A stretch of DNA of 64,000 nt from Paenibacillus sp. YN15 (GCF_003285005.1 NZ_QMFA01000010.1:99968-163967); one strand, 5' to 3'; counted from the stretch's first letter, positions 9,258 through 17,553 are shown. Translations and numbers: made by a program. Notes: generated by a model from the letters alone, not told the origin.

Positions 9258-11060
9258 GTGAGGAGCATCCATTTTTTCTTAGATAAAATAAATAATTCCC
9301 TTAAATGGAAGCTTATTTCTATTATTGCCGGAATCCTGTTGCTGACGGTATCCGGGATTGGCGTCATCAGCTATACCAAGACGGCTGCCTCTGTCCGGGA
9401 GGATATTGACCGGCTTAGCGTACAGGTGCTGAAGCAGGCCAATATGAATTTGGACCGCTACTACTCGGAATATGATATGGCCTTTCTGATGCTGGGCAAC
9501 AGCCTGGAGGTCAGGGAATGGCTGCGCCTGTCCGCATCGCCAATTTCCTCGGAGTTCATCCGTTATTACGACCGCATTAAGGAAAATTATCTGAACCGGA
9601 TGTTCCTGCAATATCCGGAAATTCTCTCGGTATCCTTGTACAAGCCGGGAGGGGGAGAGCATCATTTTGTCAACGCCCACACGCTTCCGCTGACATACAG
9701 CCTGCAGGACGAGCCTTATTTTAGCCAGACGGGCAATTATGACAAGGTCAAATTCATTACCGGTTTTTCCGATCATTATCTGGATGCCGACAGCCGCAGT
9801 CTGCGACTCCCGGTGCTCACCCTGTTCAAGCAGTTTTATGGCGGATACCTCAAGATGGATATTTCTCTTACGGCCTCCCAGAAGGTGATGGAGCAAATCC
9901 ATATTGTCGATTCCGACAGCGCTGTGGTTATGGATGAGGACGGAACCATTATCCATCATTCCCGTCCCGGCGAGGTGATGGGCCGCATGGACGAGCATCT
10001 GGTGGAGAAGGTCAAGGGCAAGCGGGAAGGCTCCTTCTATGACCAAACCCGCAATGAACTGATCGTGTACCAAACCATCCCTCTTACAGGGTGGAAAATT
10101 ATCGCCATGCTCCCCTATTCGCAGGTTGCCAAAAGCATCCTCTATACGCGCAATATGATGATTGCCCTGGCCATAGGGGCACTGGCGGTTTCGGTGGTGC
10201 TGACGTACTTTGCCGCCTCCTCCATTACCCGGCGCATCTCCGGCCTGCGGGGAACCATGAAGCAGATGCAATACAAGAATGACTTTGCTATCCGGGCGGA
10301 GGTGGCGGGCAGGGACGAGGTGGCGGATCTGAGCAAGTCCTTCAATAATCTCTTGGAGCATCTGGAGCAGTCCGTTGCCGATCTCACAGAGACCCGGGTG
10401 CTTCAGCACCGCGCGGTGATCTCCGCCCTCCAGTCCCAGATCAACTCCCACTTTCTGTACAATACCCTGGAAACCATCAATTCCATGGCCGTCATTGGCC
10501 GCCAGCCCCAGATCGGGCTTGTGGCCGTATCCCTCTCCAGTATGCTCCGGTACACCTCCAATTTTAAGGATGACCAGGTGTTGCTGGCGGATGAGGTCAG
10601 GCATGTGGAGCATTATTTGAACATTATGAAAATCAGGTACAAGGATGAGCTGACGTATGAGCTGCAAATTCCCGGCGAGCTGCTGGAGGCGTTATGCACG
10701 AAGGCGCTGCTGCAGCCGCTGGTGGAAAACAGCATCAAGCATACCCGGGAGGAAACGGGAGCGGCCGTTCATATTATTGTGTCGGCTGCGGCTGCAGCGG
10801 ACGGGCGGCTTCATCTGACGGTGCGGGACAATGGCCCCGGCTTCGGGGAGGAAGTGCTGGCCAGGCTTATCCAGGAGCAGGCCGATTGCCGCATTATGAA
10901 ACCCCAGGCTACCCGGGTGGGGTTGTCCAACCTGATCGAAAGGCTTCATATGTTTTATGGCGGCGAGGCGGTCATTCATTTCGGAAATGGCTCCGGCGGC
11001 GAGGGGGAGGGAGCTGTGGTGGAGCTTTTCCTGCCCCTTCATATCCGCTCACACGTGTAG
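9258..11060 (+). CDS. YesM-type sensor histidine kinase
   Basis: A 600-residue membrane sensor. GTG 9258 is chosen because GGACAGGAG lies 7 nt upstream; the frame opens at TTG 9198 without a ribosome binding site. Two membrane helices (about residues 15-38 and 295-318) bracket a ~255-residue extracellular Cache-like sensor. A HAMP linker, a His_kinase domain (phospho-His in SQINSHFLYNTLE, about 397) and an ATPase domain (N box PLVENSIKH, G box DNGPGFG) follow. This architecture defines the LytS/YesM class that senses sugars or their binding proteins in Bacilli. It is 23 bp upstream of its response regulator and most likely controls the xylan locus. Confidence 0.9.
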   Translation: MRSIHFFLDKINNSLKWKLISIIAGILLLTVSGIGVISYTKTAASVREDIDRLSVQVLKQANMNLDRYYSEYDMAFLMLGNSLEVREWLRLSASPISSEFIRYYDRIKENYLNRMFLQYPEILSVSLYKPGGGEHHFVNAHTLPLTYSLQDEPYFSQTGNYDKVKFITGFSDHYLDADSRSLRLPVLTLFKQFYGGYLKMDISLTASQKVMEQIHIVDSDSAVVMDEDGTIIHHSRPGEVMGRMDEHLVEKVKGKREGSFYDQTRNELIVYQTIPLTGWKIIAMLPYSQVAKSILYTRNMMIALAIGALAVSVVLTYFAASSITRRISGLRGTMKQMQYKNDFAIRAEVAGRDEVADLSKSFNNLLEHLEQSVADLTETRVLQHRAVISALQSQINSHFLYNTLETINSMAVIGRQPQIGLVAVSLSSMLRYTSNFKDDQVLLADEVRHVEHYLNIMKIRYKDELTYELQIPGELLEALCTKALLQPLVENSIKHTREETGAAVHIIVSAAAAADGRLHLTVRDNGPGFGEEVLARLIQEQADCRIMKPQATRVGLSNLIERLHMFYGGEAVIHFGNGSGGEGEGAVVELFLPLHIRSHV

Positions 11061-11083
11061 GATAGAAAGCTGAGGTGTGCACT

Positions 11084-12193
11084 ATGTACCGGATGATCAT
11101 CGTAGATGACGAGGAATTGATACGGGAAAGCGTTTCCATTCAATTGTCGGAGCTTGCCGGGATTGCGGTTTCCGCCCTTCAGCCCAACGGCTGCAAGGCT
11201 CTGGAATGGCTGGAGGAGAACTATGCCGATATTTGTCTGACGGATGTGCGTATGCCCCTGATGGACGGGCTGCAATTGATCGAAGCCATTAATGAGCGGT
11301 TTCCCTGGATGACCTGCGTGGTGATTTCCAGCTATGACGAGTTCCAATACGCCCGGAAAAGCATGATGCTGGGGGCTGTGGATTATGTGCTGAAGCCCAT
11401 TGACCGGGAGCTGCTGCATGAGGCTGTCAGCAAGGCATGCGCCAAAAACAGCCATCAGCGGCAGCACGAGGCCAACCGGCTCCTGCTGCAAAAGCTCCCC
11501 TTCCACAAGCCGTTGCTGGATAAATGGCTGGAGGTGATTCTTTCGGTTTATTCCCATGTCCAGCCCTTGCTGGTGGTGGATACGCTGGCGGTTTTTGAGG
11601 AGTGGGCAGGAGAACGCTTCCAGCTGTTGAACGAGCTGTCCATGGCTTGGGTGCGGCTTCTGGCGGAGGAATTGAAGAAGCAGGAGCTCCATGCTTTCTA
11701 TGAGGAAGGCGAGGATGCCGGGTTGGGGGAGGCCAGCCTGAGCCGTGAAGAGGCCAGGCGGTATTTCCGCTTGGGTGCGGTAAGAAGACTGGAGCAAAGC
11801 TCCTTATTGTTTCTGGACCATGCCCGCCAGCTAAGAAGCCTTCAGAAGGAAGGGCCGGTAGACAAGGTGAAGGGGTTTATCGAGAGCCATTACGCGGAGA
11901 GCTTCAGTCTGCAGGAGCTGGCGGATTACGCGGCCATGAGCCGGTCTTATATGGCGAAGCTGTTTAAGGAACAGACCGGCCTCACCATCTGGTCCTATTG
12001 CATCAATGTGCGGATGAAAAAGGCCCGCGAGCTGCTGCTTACCACCACCTTGAAAAGCTACGAAGTGGCGCTTCAGGTAGGCTATGAGAACAGCATCCAT
12101 TTTTCGCGGATCTTCAAGCAATACCACGGCCTGAACCCCATGGAGTACAAAGAGAAATTTGCCTCAGGCCCGGCGGGCGGGCAGGACTTTTAG
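11084..12193 (+). CDS. YesN-type response regulator with AraC DNA-binding domain
   Basis: A 369-residue cytoplasmic regulator. ATG 11084 follows GAGGTG at good spacing. The N-terminal receiver domain carries the acidic pair VDDEE, phospho-acceptor Asp in LTDVRMP (about residue 53) and the switch Lys in VLKPID (about 104). A short linker leads to a C-terminal AraC/XylS double helix-turn-helix (about 262-360) with the usual signature GYENSIHFSRIFKQYHG. Many YesN proteins are about 500 residues; this one has a shortened middle region. It is co-transcribed with the kinase and is the likely activator of the binding protein and xylanase genes. Confidence 0.9.
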   Translation: MYRMIIVDDEELIRESVSIQLSELAGIAVSALQPNGCKALEWLEENYADICLTDVRMPLMDGLQLIEAINERFPWMTCVVISSYDEFQYARKSMMLGAVDYVLKPIDRELLHEAVSKACAKNSHQRQHEANRLLLQKLPFHKPLLDKWLEVILSVYSHVQPLLVVDTLAVFEEWAGERFQLLNELSMAWVRLLAEELKKQELHAFYEEGEDAGLGEASLSREEARRYFRLGAVRRLEQSSLLFLDHARQLRSLQKEGPVDKVKGFIESHYAESFSLQELADYAAMSRSYMAKLFKEQTGLTIWSYCINVRMKKARELLLTTTLKSYEVALQVGYENSIHFSRIFKQYHGLNPMEYKEKFASGPAGGQDF

Positions 12194-12281
12194 CGCAGAA
12201 CGGGCCATACTCCTGGGTATCATGTCCATATCGGGTCCCACTCTCCATCCATATACTTATCTGGAGGAAGGAGGTGGGAAT

Positions 12282-12647
12282 ATGGCTAATCTGATTTTAC
12301 CCCGTCAGCCTCTTGTGTCGTATACGCTGTACAATTACTTTATGACCGCTCCTGCCGGAGGCATTGCTCTTGCGGCAAATACGGCTTCCGAAATCGGCCC
12401 CGATACCGCTGGATTCTCCTGGGCGGACAATACGGGCGCCGCGGTGACCGAATTCGCTGTTGACCCCAGCACACCTGTTGCAGGCCACCAATATGGCATT
12501 GAATTTTATGTCGAAGGGCAGCTGCAGCAAAGAAACCTGGTTACGACAGTAACCAACGAGTCGCTGGCATTGACATCCGCTACCGCAGGCACCATACCGG
12601 AAGGGGCAAGGGTTACGCTGACGATTCTGGACTTCACCGTTTCGTAA
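12282..12647 (+). CDS. DUF4183-like small surface/spore protein
   Basis: A 121-residue Ala/Thr/Val-rich protein predicted to be all beta. ATG 12282 has a strong site, AGGAGGTG, just upstream. It has no signal peptide and no cysteine. The pattern TAPAGGIALAANTASE, then FSWADNTGAAVTEF, then YGIEFYVEGQLQQRN resembles DUF4183-type domains that decorate spores and exosporia in Bacillales (inference from pattern only). Its last 14 bp overlap the end of the oppositely oriented neighbour, which has a clearer DUF4183 domain; the pairing strengthens the call. Function unknown; a structural surface role is likely. Confidence 0.6.
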   Translation: MANLILPRQPLVSYTLYNYFMTAPAGGIALAANTASEIGPDTAGFSWADNTGAAVTEFAVDPSTPVAGHQYGIEFYVEGQLQQRNLVTTVTNESLALTSATAGTIPEGARVTLTILDFTVS

Positions 12648-13071
12648 TCCGCTTCCGTTTTTTGCAGCAACAGCAGCATGGCTTCTTTGGCCTCCGTTTG
12701 GGTTTTGGGGGAGAAGAAGCCTTTTTTTTGCGCGGTCGGGAAGACGGCTTGGTTTGCGGATAAATGGTAATAAATTCGATGGTAATATTGGCCCCTGCTG
12801 TTGGGATGGTAGGGGAGACAAAGCGGAGCCGGCCGGTCCGAAGCCGATAGGTAAGGGGCGACTGGAGAAGGCCGTCCACGTATACATGGGCATAGGAATA
12901 GGAGCGGGGAGCCGGAATCCGGCTGCGGAATCCGGGGGAGGCATCCTTGTTGCGGAATTCCCGTTTTCCGCCGGTGCTCTGAGCGTAATAGAAGCTTACC
13001 GCGGCGCGCAGGGGCAGCCGTTTGGCAAGCAGCGGTTTTTTCCTCCGCCGTTTTGAACAGCATGCAGACAT
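12634..13071 (-). CDS. DUF4183-type protein with basic, cysteine-cluster tail
   Basis: A 145-residue protein. ATG at 13071 follows AGAGGGTGAG on the minus strand. The middle (about residues 25-100) has the typical DUF4183 course: an SFYYAQSTGGKREF start, then YVDGLLQSPLTYRL and GRLRFVSPTIP with an ITIEFITIY end strand. N-terminal CCSKRRRKK and the C-terminal tail, rich in Pro/Lys/Arg with five consecutive cysteines, are unusual and suggest disulfide or isopeptide-like cross-linking in a spore coat or exosporium layer (inference). It converges with the upstream DUF4183-like gene and their 3' ends overlap. Confidence 0.7.
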   Translation of the reverse strand: MSACCSKRRRKKPLLAKRLPLRAAVSFYYAQSTGGKREFRNKDASPGFRSRIPAPRSYSYAHVYVDGLLQSPLTYRLRTGRLRFVSPTIPTAGANITIEFITIYPQTKPSSRPRKKKASSPPKPKRRPKKPCCCCCKKRKRITKR

Positions 13072-13226
13072 GGCTCACCCTCTTTTCTGCGCAAATTTGG
13101 ATTCTCCTTCTAGTAGTTAATGAGCACAGGGACATTTCGGAAACCGCGGCATCCGCCTATCTTGCAAAAGAACCCCTGCTGTTTGGAGCACCTGCTTCGC
13201 CGGGCACCGCTCCTCGGCTGCCGCGG

Positions 13227-13457
13227 GCGGACATAGGTTCCGTTATAGCTTCGCCGGACACTGCCGCTTGGTCGTTGCGGACACAGGTTCCGTTATTCAA
13301 CAAAAAACCGGCGTTTTGGATTCCGCGCGGACAGACGATCCGTTATGGAAGGCAAAACAGCCGGTTTGGGCGGGCAAATGGGCAAATAAGGAATCGTATG
13401 TCCGTGAAATGCTCAAAAGTGTGTGTTTGGGAACAAATAACGGATCGTCAGTCCGTA
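13227..13457. repeat. Intergenic repeat module, core CGGACANACGATCCGTTATT
   Basis: Three direct copies of a ~21-bp core start at 13227, 13277 and 13327, exactly 50 bp apart. Two inverted copies follow at 13385-13405 and 13437-13457, 52 bp apart. The gap 13072-13512 holds no convincing gene: open frames here read through the repeats and lack ribosome binding sites. The same core, spacing and direct-then-inverted order recur at 33990-34168. Confidence 0.85.
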
Positions 13458-13512
13458 TGGCAGCTGCTCCAGCCAGGGAGGCTTCCAGGAGAGGGGCTTC
13501 CGGAGCGCACTA

Positions 13513-14301
13513 TTAACTGACTATACTGTCGCAATATTCGCAGCGTTTGGTTTCGCCCTCCATAAATGTCAAGCTTGCTCCGCAGCCGTGGCATTGGACT
13601 GTTTTGGGCTTGGGTTTAGGCTCCGGCTCCGGCTTGGCGGCTTTCTCCTCCGCTGTTTTTGCCGAATGGAAGGGAGGCGAACCGCTGATGATGGTTGTAG
13701 AGTTTATTTCAAGCTGGATTTCACCATCCACTGAAACCTCAATCTGCAGGTTGTTCCCGAAGGATCGCTGTTTGCCGCCAAAGACAATCCGGTTGGAGCG
13801 GTCATCCACGAATCCATTGTCGATAAGCCCTATACAGACCATATGCTTCAGATCATTCTTTGCTGCCTCAATCCGCCGTCCGGCAAGCTCTGCCAGCTTG
13901 GGGACGGAATGAGTGCCGTCGTAGATGTAGTCCCTGTATTTTACATAGCGTTCGTTCAATTGATTCTCAAGCCGTTTTCCTTTCCAGATTAAAGCAATAC
14001 CGGGCAGCAGGAAGACAAACAAGATAACCAGCGACGGAGCCGAAAGAAATGGTTCTCCCGTCGAATAAACGACAACTCCGCTCAGGGCAAACAGAATAAG
14101 CAGTACGGCCCCTGAAAGAAACACATCTTTAATCAAATTGTGAGATTGGTTGCGGTGCTTGATAAAACGGTACAGCAAGAAAATCGGGAACAGCGGAAGC
14201 AGGAAAATAAAGATCAAAATCATTTTGCCTAAACCGATTGCCGGTTCATCATCATAAGCTTCATCGTCGCTGCCGGATACTTCAAATTCAAATGAAGCCA
14301 T
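13513..14301 (-). CDS. Two-helix membrane protein with C-terminal zinc ribbon (paralogue A)
   Basis: A 262-residue protein. ATG 14301 is used because AGAGGTGG precedes it; the GTG at 14310 lies within that site. Order: an acidic N-terminus (GSDDEAYDDEP), two hydrophobic hairpins (about residues 26-50 and 60-105), a cytoplasmic alpha/beta region with a winged-helix-like look (about 120-180), a Pro/Lys/Glu linker, and a zinc ribbon with CHGCG and CEYCD. The next gene upstream encodes a paralogue with a nearly identical ribbon. It is the last gene of a minus-strand SPFH cluster. No enzyme motif is visible; I infer an envelope-associated adaptor. It resembles the zinc-ribbon membrane partners of SPFH proteins in Bacilli only in general design. 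Confidence 0.7.
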   Translation of the reverse strand: MASFEFEVSGSDDEAYDDEPAIGLGKMILIFIFLLPLFPIFLLYRFIKHRNQSHNLIKDVFLSGAVLLILFALSGVVVYSTGEPFLSAPSLVILFVFLLPGIALIWKGKRLENQLNERYVKYRDYIYDGTHSVPKLAELAGRRIEAAKNDLKHMVCIGLIDNGFVDDRSNRIVFGGKQRSFGNNLQIEVSVDGEIQLEINSTTIISGSPPFHSAKTAEEKAAKPEPEPKPKPKTVQCHGCGASLTFMEGETKRCEYCDSIVS

Positions 14302-14331
14302 TGGGTCCACCTCTTTACTGTTATGCTTTGG

Positions 14332-15036
14332 CTAACTCAGGATGCTGTCGCAATATTCGCAGCGTTTGGTTTCGCCTTCCATAATCGTCATGCTTGCCCC
14401 GCAGCCGTGGCATTGAACTGTTTTCGGTTTGGGGGGCGGAGGGGGCGCAACTGCCTCACGGGAAGGGTGGGGGCGGTGTGGCGCTGTGTGATTAACTTCA
14501 ATATGTACATGCCGCTGGCTCACCTGGGGCTCCTGATAGCTTCCGTAAATGAACACCCGGTTGGCCTGCACATCGATGTTCTCCAGGACTCCTATATATA
14601 TCCAGTGCAGAAGTTCATTCTTCACAATCTCCGGACGTTCCCCGGTAAGCTTCCCCAGCCTTTCAATCGTCGTTACTTGGTTTTCCATAAAATAGTTCTG
14701 ATATTGCTCAAGGCGCTTGTGAAGCTTTCGTTTGATTCGTTTTGCCTTATGAAATTGGTACAGGCTAGGAAGAAGAAACAGGATTGAAAATGCCACGAGC
14801 CCTGTAGCGCTAAACTCGCTGGAGAGCATTCCAATCACATACACCAGGTAGAAGAACATGGCGAAGGTGCCCTTAAGCCTGCAATCGCTAATTTTCTTAT
14901 GGGTATAATTACGGTGTTGTGACATGCGGTACAGCATAAGAAGCATGAAAATCGGCATTAGGAAAAATATGGATATATACATAAACACCGTATTAACGGC
15001 TGGACTATCCTTATATTCCTCATCCAGTGCTGCCAT
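14332..15036 (-). CDS. Membrane protein with C-terminal zinc ribbon (paralogue B)
   Basis: A 234-residue paralogue of the downstream gene. The start ATG 15036 has GAGGAGG just upstream. Hydrophobic segments lie at about 15-40 and 55-95; a basic amphipathic stretch and a small alpha/beta region follow, then a poly-Pro linker and the zinc ribbon CHGCGAS...CEYCDS at the end. The last ~30 residues match paralogue A almost residue for residue while the membrane parts have diverged, suggesting the ribbon docks to a shared partner, perhaps the SPFH protein encoded upstream. The spacer to the next gene is 30 bp, so co-transcription is likely. Confidence 0.7.
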   Translation of the reverse strand: MAALDEEYKDSPAVNTVFMYISIFFLMPIFMLLMLYRMSQHRNYTHKKISDCRLKGTFAMFFYLVYVIGMLSSEFSATGLVAFSILFLLPSLYQFHKAKRIKRKLHKRLEQYQNYFMENQVTTIERLGKLTGERPEIVKNELLHWIYIGVLENIDVQANRVFIYGSYQEPQVSQRHVHIEVNHTAPHRPHPSREAVAPPPPPKPKTVQCHGCGASMTIMEGETKRCEYCDSILS

Positions 15037-15184
15037 TGTGGTCCTCCTCTAAGGTTATTGCTGACTCGGCGGCTTCTTCCGGTTCGGAGTCCTCACAGCA
15101 ATCGCCGGAGGACGCCTCGTACTCGGGCCTGTCCTCCGGCTCTTCGTCTGACGGATCATTGTAGTCATGACTCTGAAGTAGCAC
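15020..15184 (-). CDS. Possible 54-residue acidic small protein
   Basis: A short frame starts at GTG 15184, about 9 nt after AGAGGGGA, and ends by overlapping the first 17 bp of the next zinc-ribbon gene. The product is strongly acidic, about a third Glu/Asp, with a CC pair and segments such as DPSDEEPEDRPEYE. A similar acidic leader occurs at the N-terminus of paralogue A, so this could be a genuine small subunit or a remnant of a gene. It is 17 bp downstream of the previous stop, inside an otherwise tight operon. Low certainty. Confidence 0.35.
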   Translation of the reverse strand: MLLQSHDYNDPSDEEPEDRPEYEASSGDCCEDSEPEEAAESAITLEEDHNGSTG

Positions 15185-15201
15185 AGTTTGTCTTCCCCTC
15201 T

Positions 15202-15942
15202 TTACTTCAAGGACAGCAGCCGGCTGTTGCGCTTGGCCAAGCCGCCCATAATATCATCCAGCAGTTGCCGCGCCAGTTCTCCGTTGCCAGAGTCGCCCTT
15301 GCGCCACAGCTGTAGGCATTTCTCCAGCTCCCGGATTTGCCAGAGCAGATTTTCCTCGATGGGAATGAGGGAGGCGTGAGTCACGGGATCGCTGAAACGC
15401 GCTTTTTCCGCGGCTTGCTCCAGAAGGCGCAGAACAGGCTCCCCCTTCACCGAGGACCAGGCCGCCGATTCCATACGGAGGGTTTGAAGAGACTGCTGGA
15501 TTTGCGCGAAGACGGAGGCGGTTTCCCCGTTTGTTGTATCCTGATTTTCCACGTAGCCCTTGTAGCTGTTCATCAGAACCAGCCCCGCGGCCAACAAAAC
15601 GGTGGTGATTCCGTGCAGAAGCAGGTAGGAGACAAAGGAAATGTTGAACAATCCCCAAAACAGGATCATATAGCCCAGAAGCAGCGCGGCATACACCACA
15701 ATCAAGGTGAAGGGCGCCAAAAGGGCGGGAACCTGCCGCGTCCTGCGGCGGTTTTGCGCTGCTTTATTCACATAGAAGAAGGCGGTTGCTTCAGCGAAGA
15801 TGAAGGCGCATAAGGAAATCCACCATTGTCCCGCAAAGGACGCCTGGAGTCCGATCCAGAGAAACACAAGGGCGGTCATCAGCAAGGTTAGAAGAAACAA
15901 CAATGGGATTGCCAAGCTGCCGAAGCGGCGGTATTTGTTCAT
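15202..15942 (-). CDS. Four-helix membrane protein with cytoplasmic coiled region
   Basis: A 246-residue protein. ATG 15942 follows AGGGAGG; the upstream in-frame GTG lies within the ribosome site. Four hydrophobic helices occupy about residues 8-150: two N-terminal, then a basic loop (NRRRTRQ), then two more. The C-terminal ~95 residues are soluble and helical, with LEQAAEKARFSDP and an IRELEKCLQLWRK heptad pattern. The stop of the upstream SPFH gene overlaps its ribosome binding site, so translation is probably coupled. No family is recognised. Its place between the SPFH protein and the zinc-ribbon proteins suggests it is a membrane subunit of the same assembly. Confidence 0.65.
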   Translation of the reverse strand: MNKYRRFGSLAIPLLFLLTLLMTALVFLWIGLQASFAGQWWISLCAFIFAEATAFFYVNKAAQNRRRTRQVPALLAPFTLIVVYAALLLGYMILFWGLFNISFVSYLLLHGITTVLLAAGLVLMNSYKGYVENQDTTNGETASVFAQIQQSLQTLRMESAAWSSVKGEPVLRLLEQAAEKARFSDPVTHASLIPIEENLLWQIRELEKCLQLWRKGDSGNGELARQLLDDIMGGLAKRNSRLLSLK

Positions 15943-15956
15943 GGGTGTGCCCTCCC

Positions 15957-17252
15957 TCACAGCAGCTTATGGCCGCACTCAAAGCAGAATTTTTGTCCGG
16001 GCTTTACCTCATGCTTGCATTGCCCGCAGGTCAGAATCATGCTGGTTCCGCATTCCGGACAGAACTTGACATCCTTGGAAACGGTTGTACCGCATTGCTT
16101 GCAGGTTTTTCCAAGATCCGCGCCGCATTTGCTGCAGACTTCCGCATCGGGAAGATTGTCCGCCTTGCACACAGGGCAGGGATGGTAGGGATCGCCGCAA
16201 TGGGCGCAAAATTTTGTTCCCGGCAGCACCGGTTTTCCGCAGCTTTGGCAAAGGATCTGCTGCTCCTGGGGCGGCTGTGCAGTCTCCTTCAAGGAGCTGC
16301 CGCAGGATTTGCAAAAGTTGAAATCCGCGGGATTCACATCTTTGCACTGGGGGCAGACACGGTGCGCACCGGCCGCCTGGAGCTGGCTGCCCAATTGGGG
16401 CATTACGCTGCCTACGGCTGCGCCCAGACCCGATCCCAGGCCAAGACCGATGCCGGCATTCATGAAAGTAGACTGGGTGCCTTCATTCCTGGCGGCTTGC
16501 TCCAGCGTGTCGAAGGCCCGGGCTTGCTGGTAATTAAATCCAAGAATCTCCATTTCCGCTTTTTTGGTGAGGGCTTCCTTCAGGCGTTTGGTGGTGGGAT
16601 CATTGTCCGGCAGATTGATGGACTCAAAGTTCAGATTCACCAGCCGCAATCCGGAATCCGCAAAGGCGGGTGCCACCCGCTCCTCAATATGTCGGGAGAT
16701 GTCCGAGATATAGGCGTGAATATCCAGAACGCTGATTTTTTTATGGACCAAATAAGAAGAAATGAGTTCCTTGATATTCATCATCAGGATGCCCCTGAAG
16801 TAGTTGTACAGCGCGTCCTGATTAAATACCGGCAGAGTGCCGATGAGCCGGGTCATAAACATGCGGGAATCGGCAATTTCCACGGCAAGCTGCCCGAACG
16901 CCCGGATGGACATCATCAGCTGATACTTGGGCTCCTGAAGCTGGATAGGTGCGGAGGTTCCCCATTTAATATCCATGGAACGGAGCTTGTTGATATACCA
17001 AACCTCGGCGGTAAAAGGGGATTTGCCGCCAAAGGGAATGTTGACAATGGAGGATAACACCGGAATATTCTCCGTAGACAGGGTATGCCGGCCCGGTCCG
17101 AACAGATCCAGAGCCTGGCCTCCTTTGAACAGGATGGCTTCCTGGGACTCATTGACGATAAGCTGGGTCCATGTGCCCAACTCCTGATGGGGATATTTCC
17201 AGACCAGGATGTCTGGCGGGCCGTCGTATTTCAACACGCGGATGATGGCCAT
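15957..17252 (-). CDS. SPFH-domain protein with five C-terminal zinc ribbons (YdjI-like)
   Basis: A 431-residue protein. ATG 17252 follows AAGGAGA at 7 nt. Residues 1-240 form an SPFH/band-7-like domain of the kind once labelled 'virion core protein' in Bacilli (B. subtilis YdjI): GTWTQLIVNESQEAILFKGG near the start, and a VNLNFESINLP strand later. A helical segment and a Gly-rich hydrophobic patch (about 280-310) follow. The last 130 residues hold five CxxC-x(n)-CxxC ribbons (CPQC/CKSC, CQSC/CAHC, CPVC/CSKC, CKQC/CPEC, CGQC/CFEC). In B. subtilis, YdjI works with membrane adaptors and a PspA homologue in envelope stress. Here no pspA is nearby, and different membrane and ribbon proteins follow in the operon. 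Confidence 0.85.
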   Translation of the reverse strand: MAIIRVLKYDGPPDILVWKYPHQELGTWTQLIVNESQEAILFKGGQALDLFGPGRHTLSTENIPVLSSIVNIPFGGKSPFTAEVWYINKLRSMDIKWGTSAPIQLQEPKYQLMMSIRAFGQLAVEIADSRMFMTRLIGTLPVFNQDALYNYFRGILMMNIKELISSYLVHKKISVLDIHAYISDISRHIEERVAPAFADSGLRLVNLNFESINLPDNDPTTKRLKEALTKKAEMEILGFNYQQARAFDTLEQAARNEGTQSTFMNAGIGLGLGSGLGAAVGSVMPQLGSQLQAAGAHRVCPQCKDVNPADFNFCKSCGSSLKETAQPPQEQQILCQSCGKPVLPGTKFCAHCGDPYHPCPVCKADNLPDAEVCSKCGADLGKTCKQCGTTVSKDVKFCPECGTSMILTCGQCKHEVKPGQKFCFECGHKLL

Positions 17253-17529
17253 ATTCGTTCTCCTTTCAAAACTGGCAGCACGCAGTATGTATGTTGGTTG
17301 CGGTAAGGTATTCGACAAAACCCTCCAAATCCCTGCCGAAAATGGGGCCCGTTGGAGCAAAATCTGGGAGCGAATAGGCCTAACGCGCTTACCACTATTT
17401 GTATTACGGAAAACAGGCATTCATGTTTCATCCGGCTTGCCTGCTGCGACCTCCGGCCTCCTGTACAGATGTCTGTCTGTTTTCCAGGTAGGGATATAGT
17501 ATGATGTTACCATATGATCTCGAAATGGG

Positions 17530-17553
17530 GAACGGTTGTTTCTATGAATCGGC
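17530..17553 (+). promoter_or_regulatory. Candidate ECF-type promoter of the sigma-factor operon
   Basis: GAAC (17530-17533), 16 bp, then CGGC (17550-17553) resembles the GAAC-N16-CGTC pattern of autoregulated ECF sigma factors, 115 bp upstream of the sigma gene. The remaining part of the divergent gap 17253-17667 shows no gene. Tentative. Confidence 0.3.

Noticed and set aside
15903..17057. 384-codon plus-strand open frame opposite the SPFH gene
   Set aside because: Antisense to five CxxC ribbons and an SPFH domain; no ribosome site.
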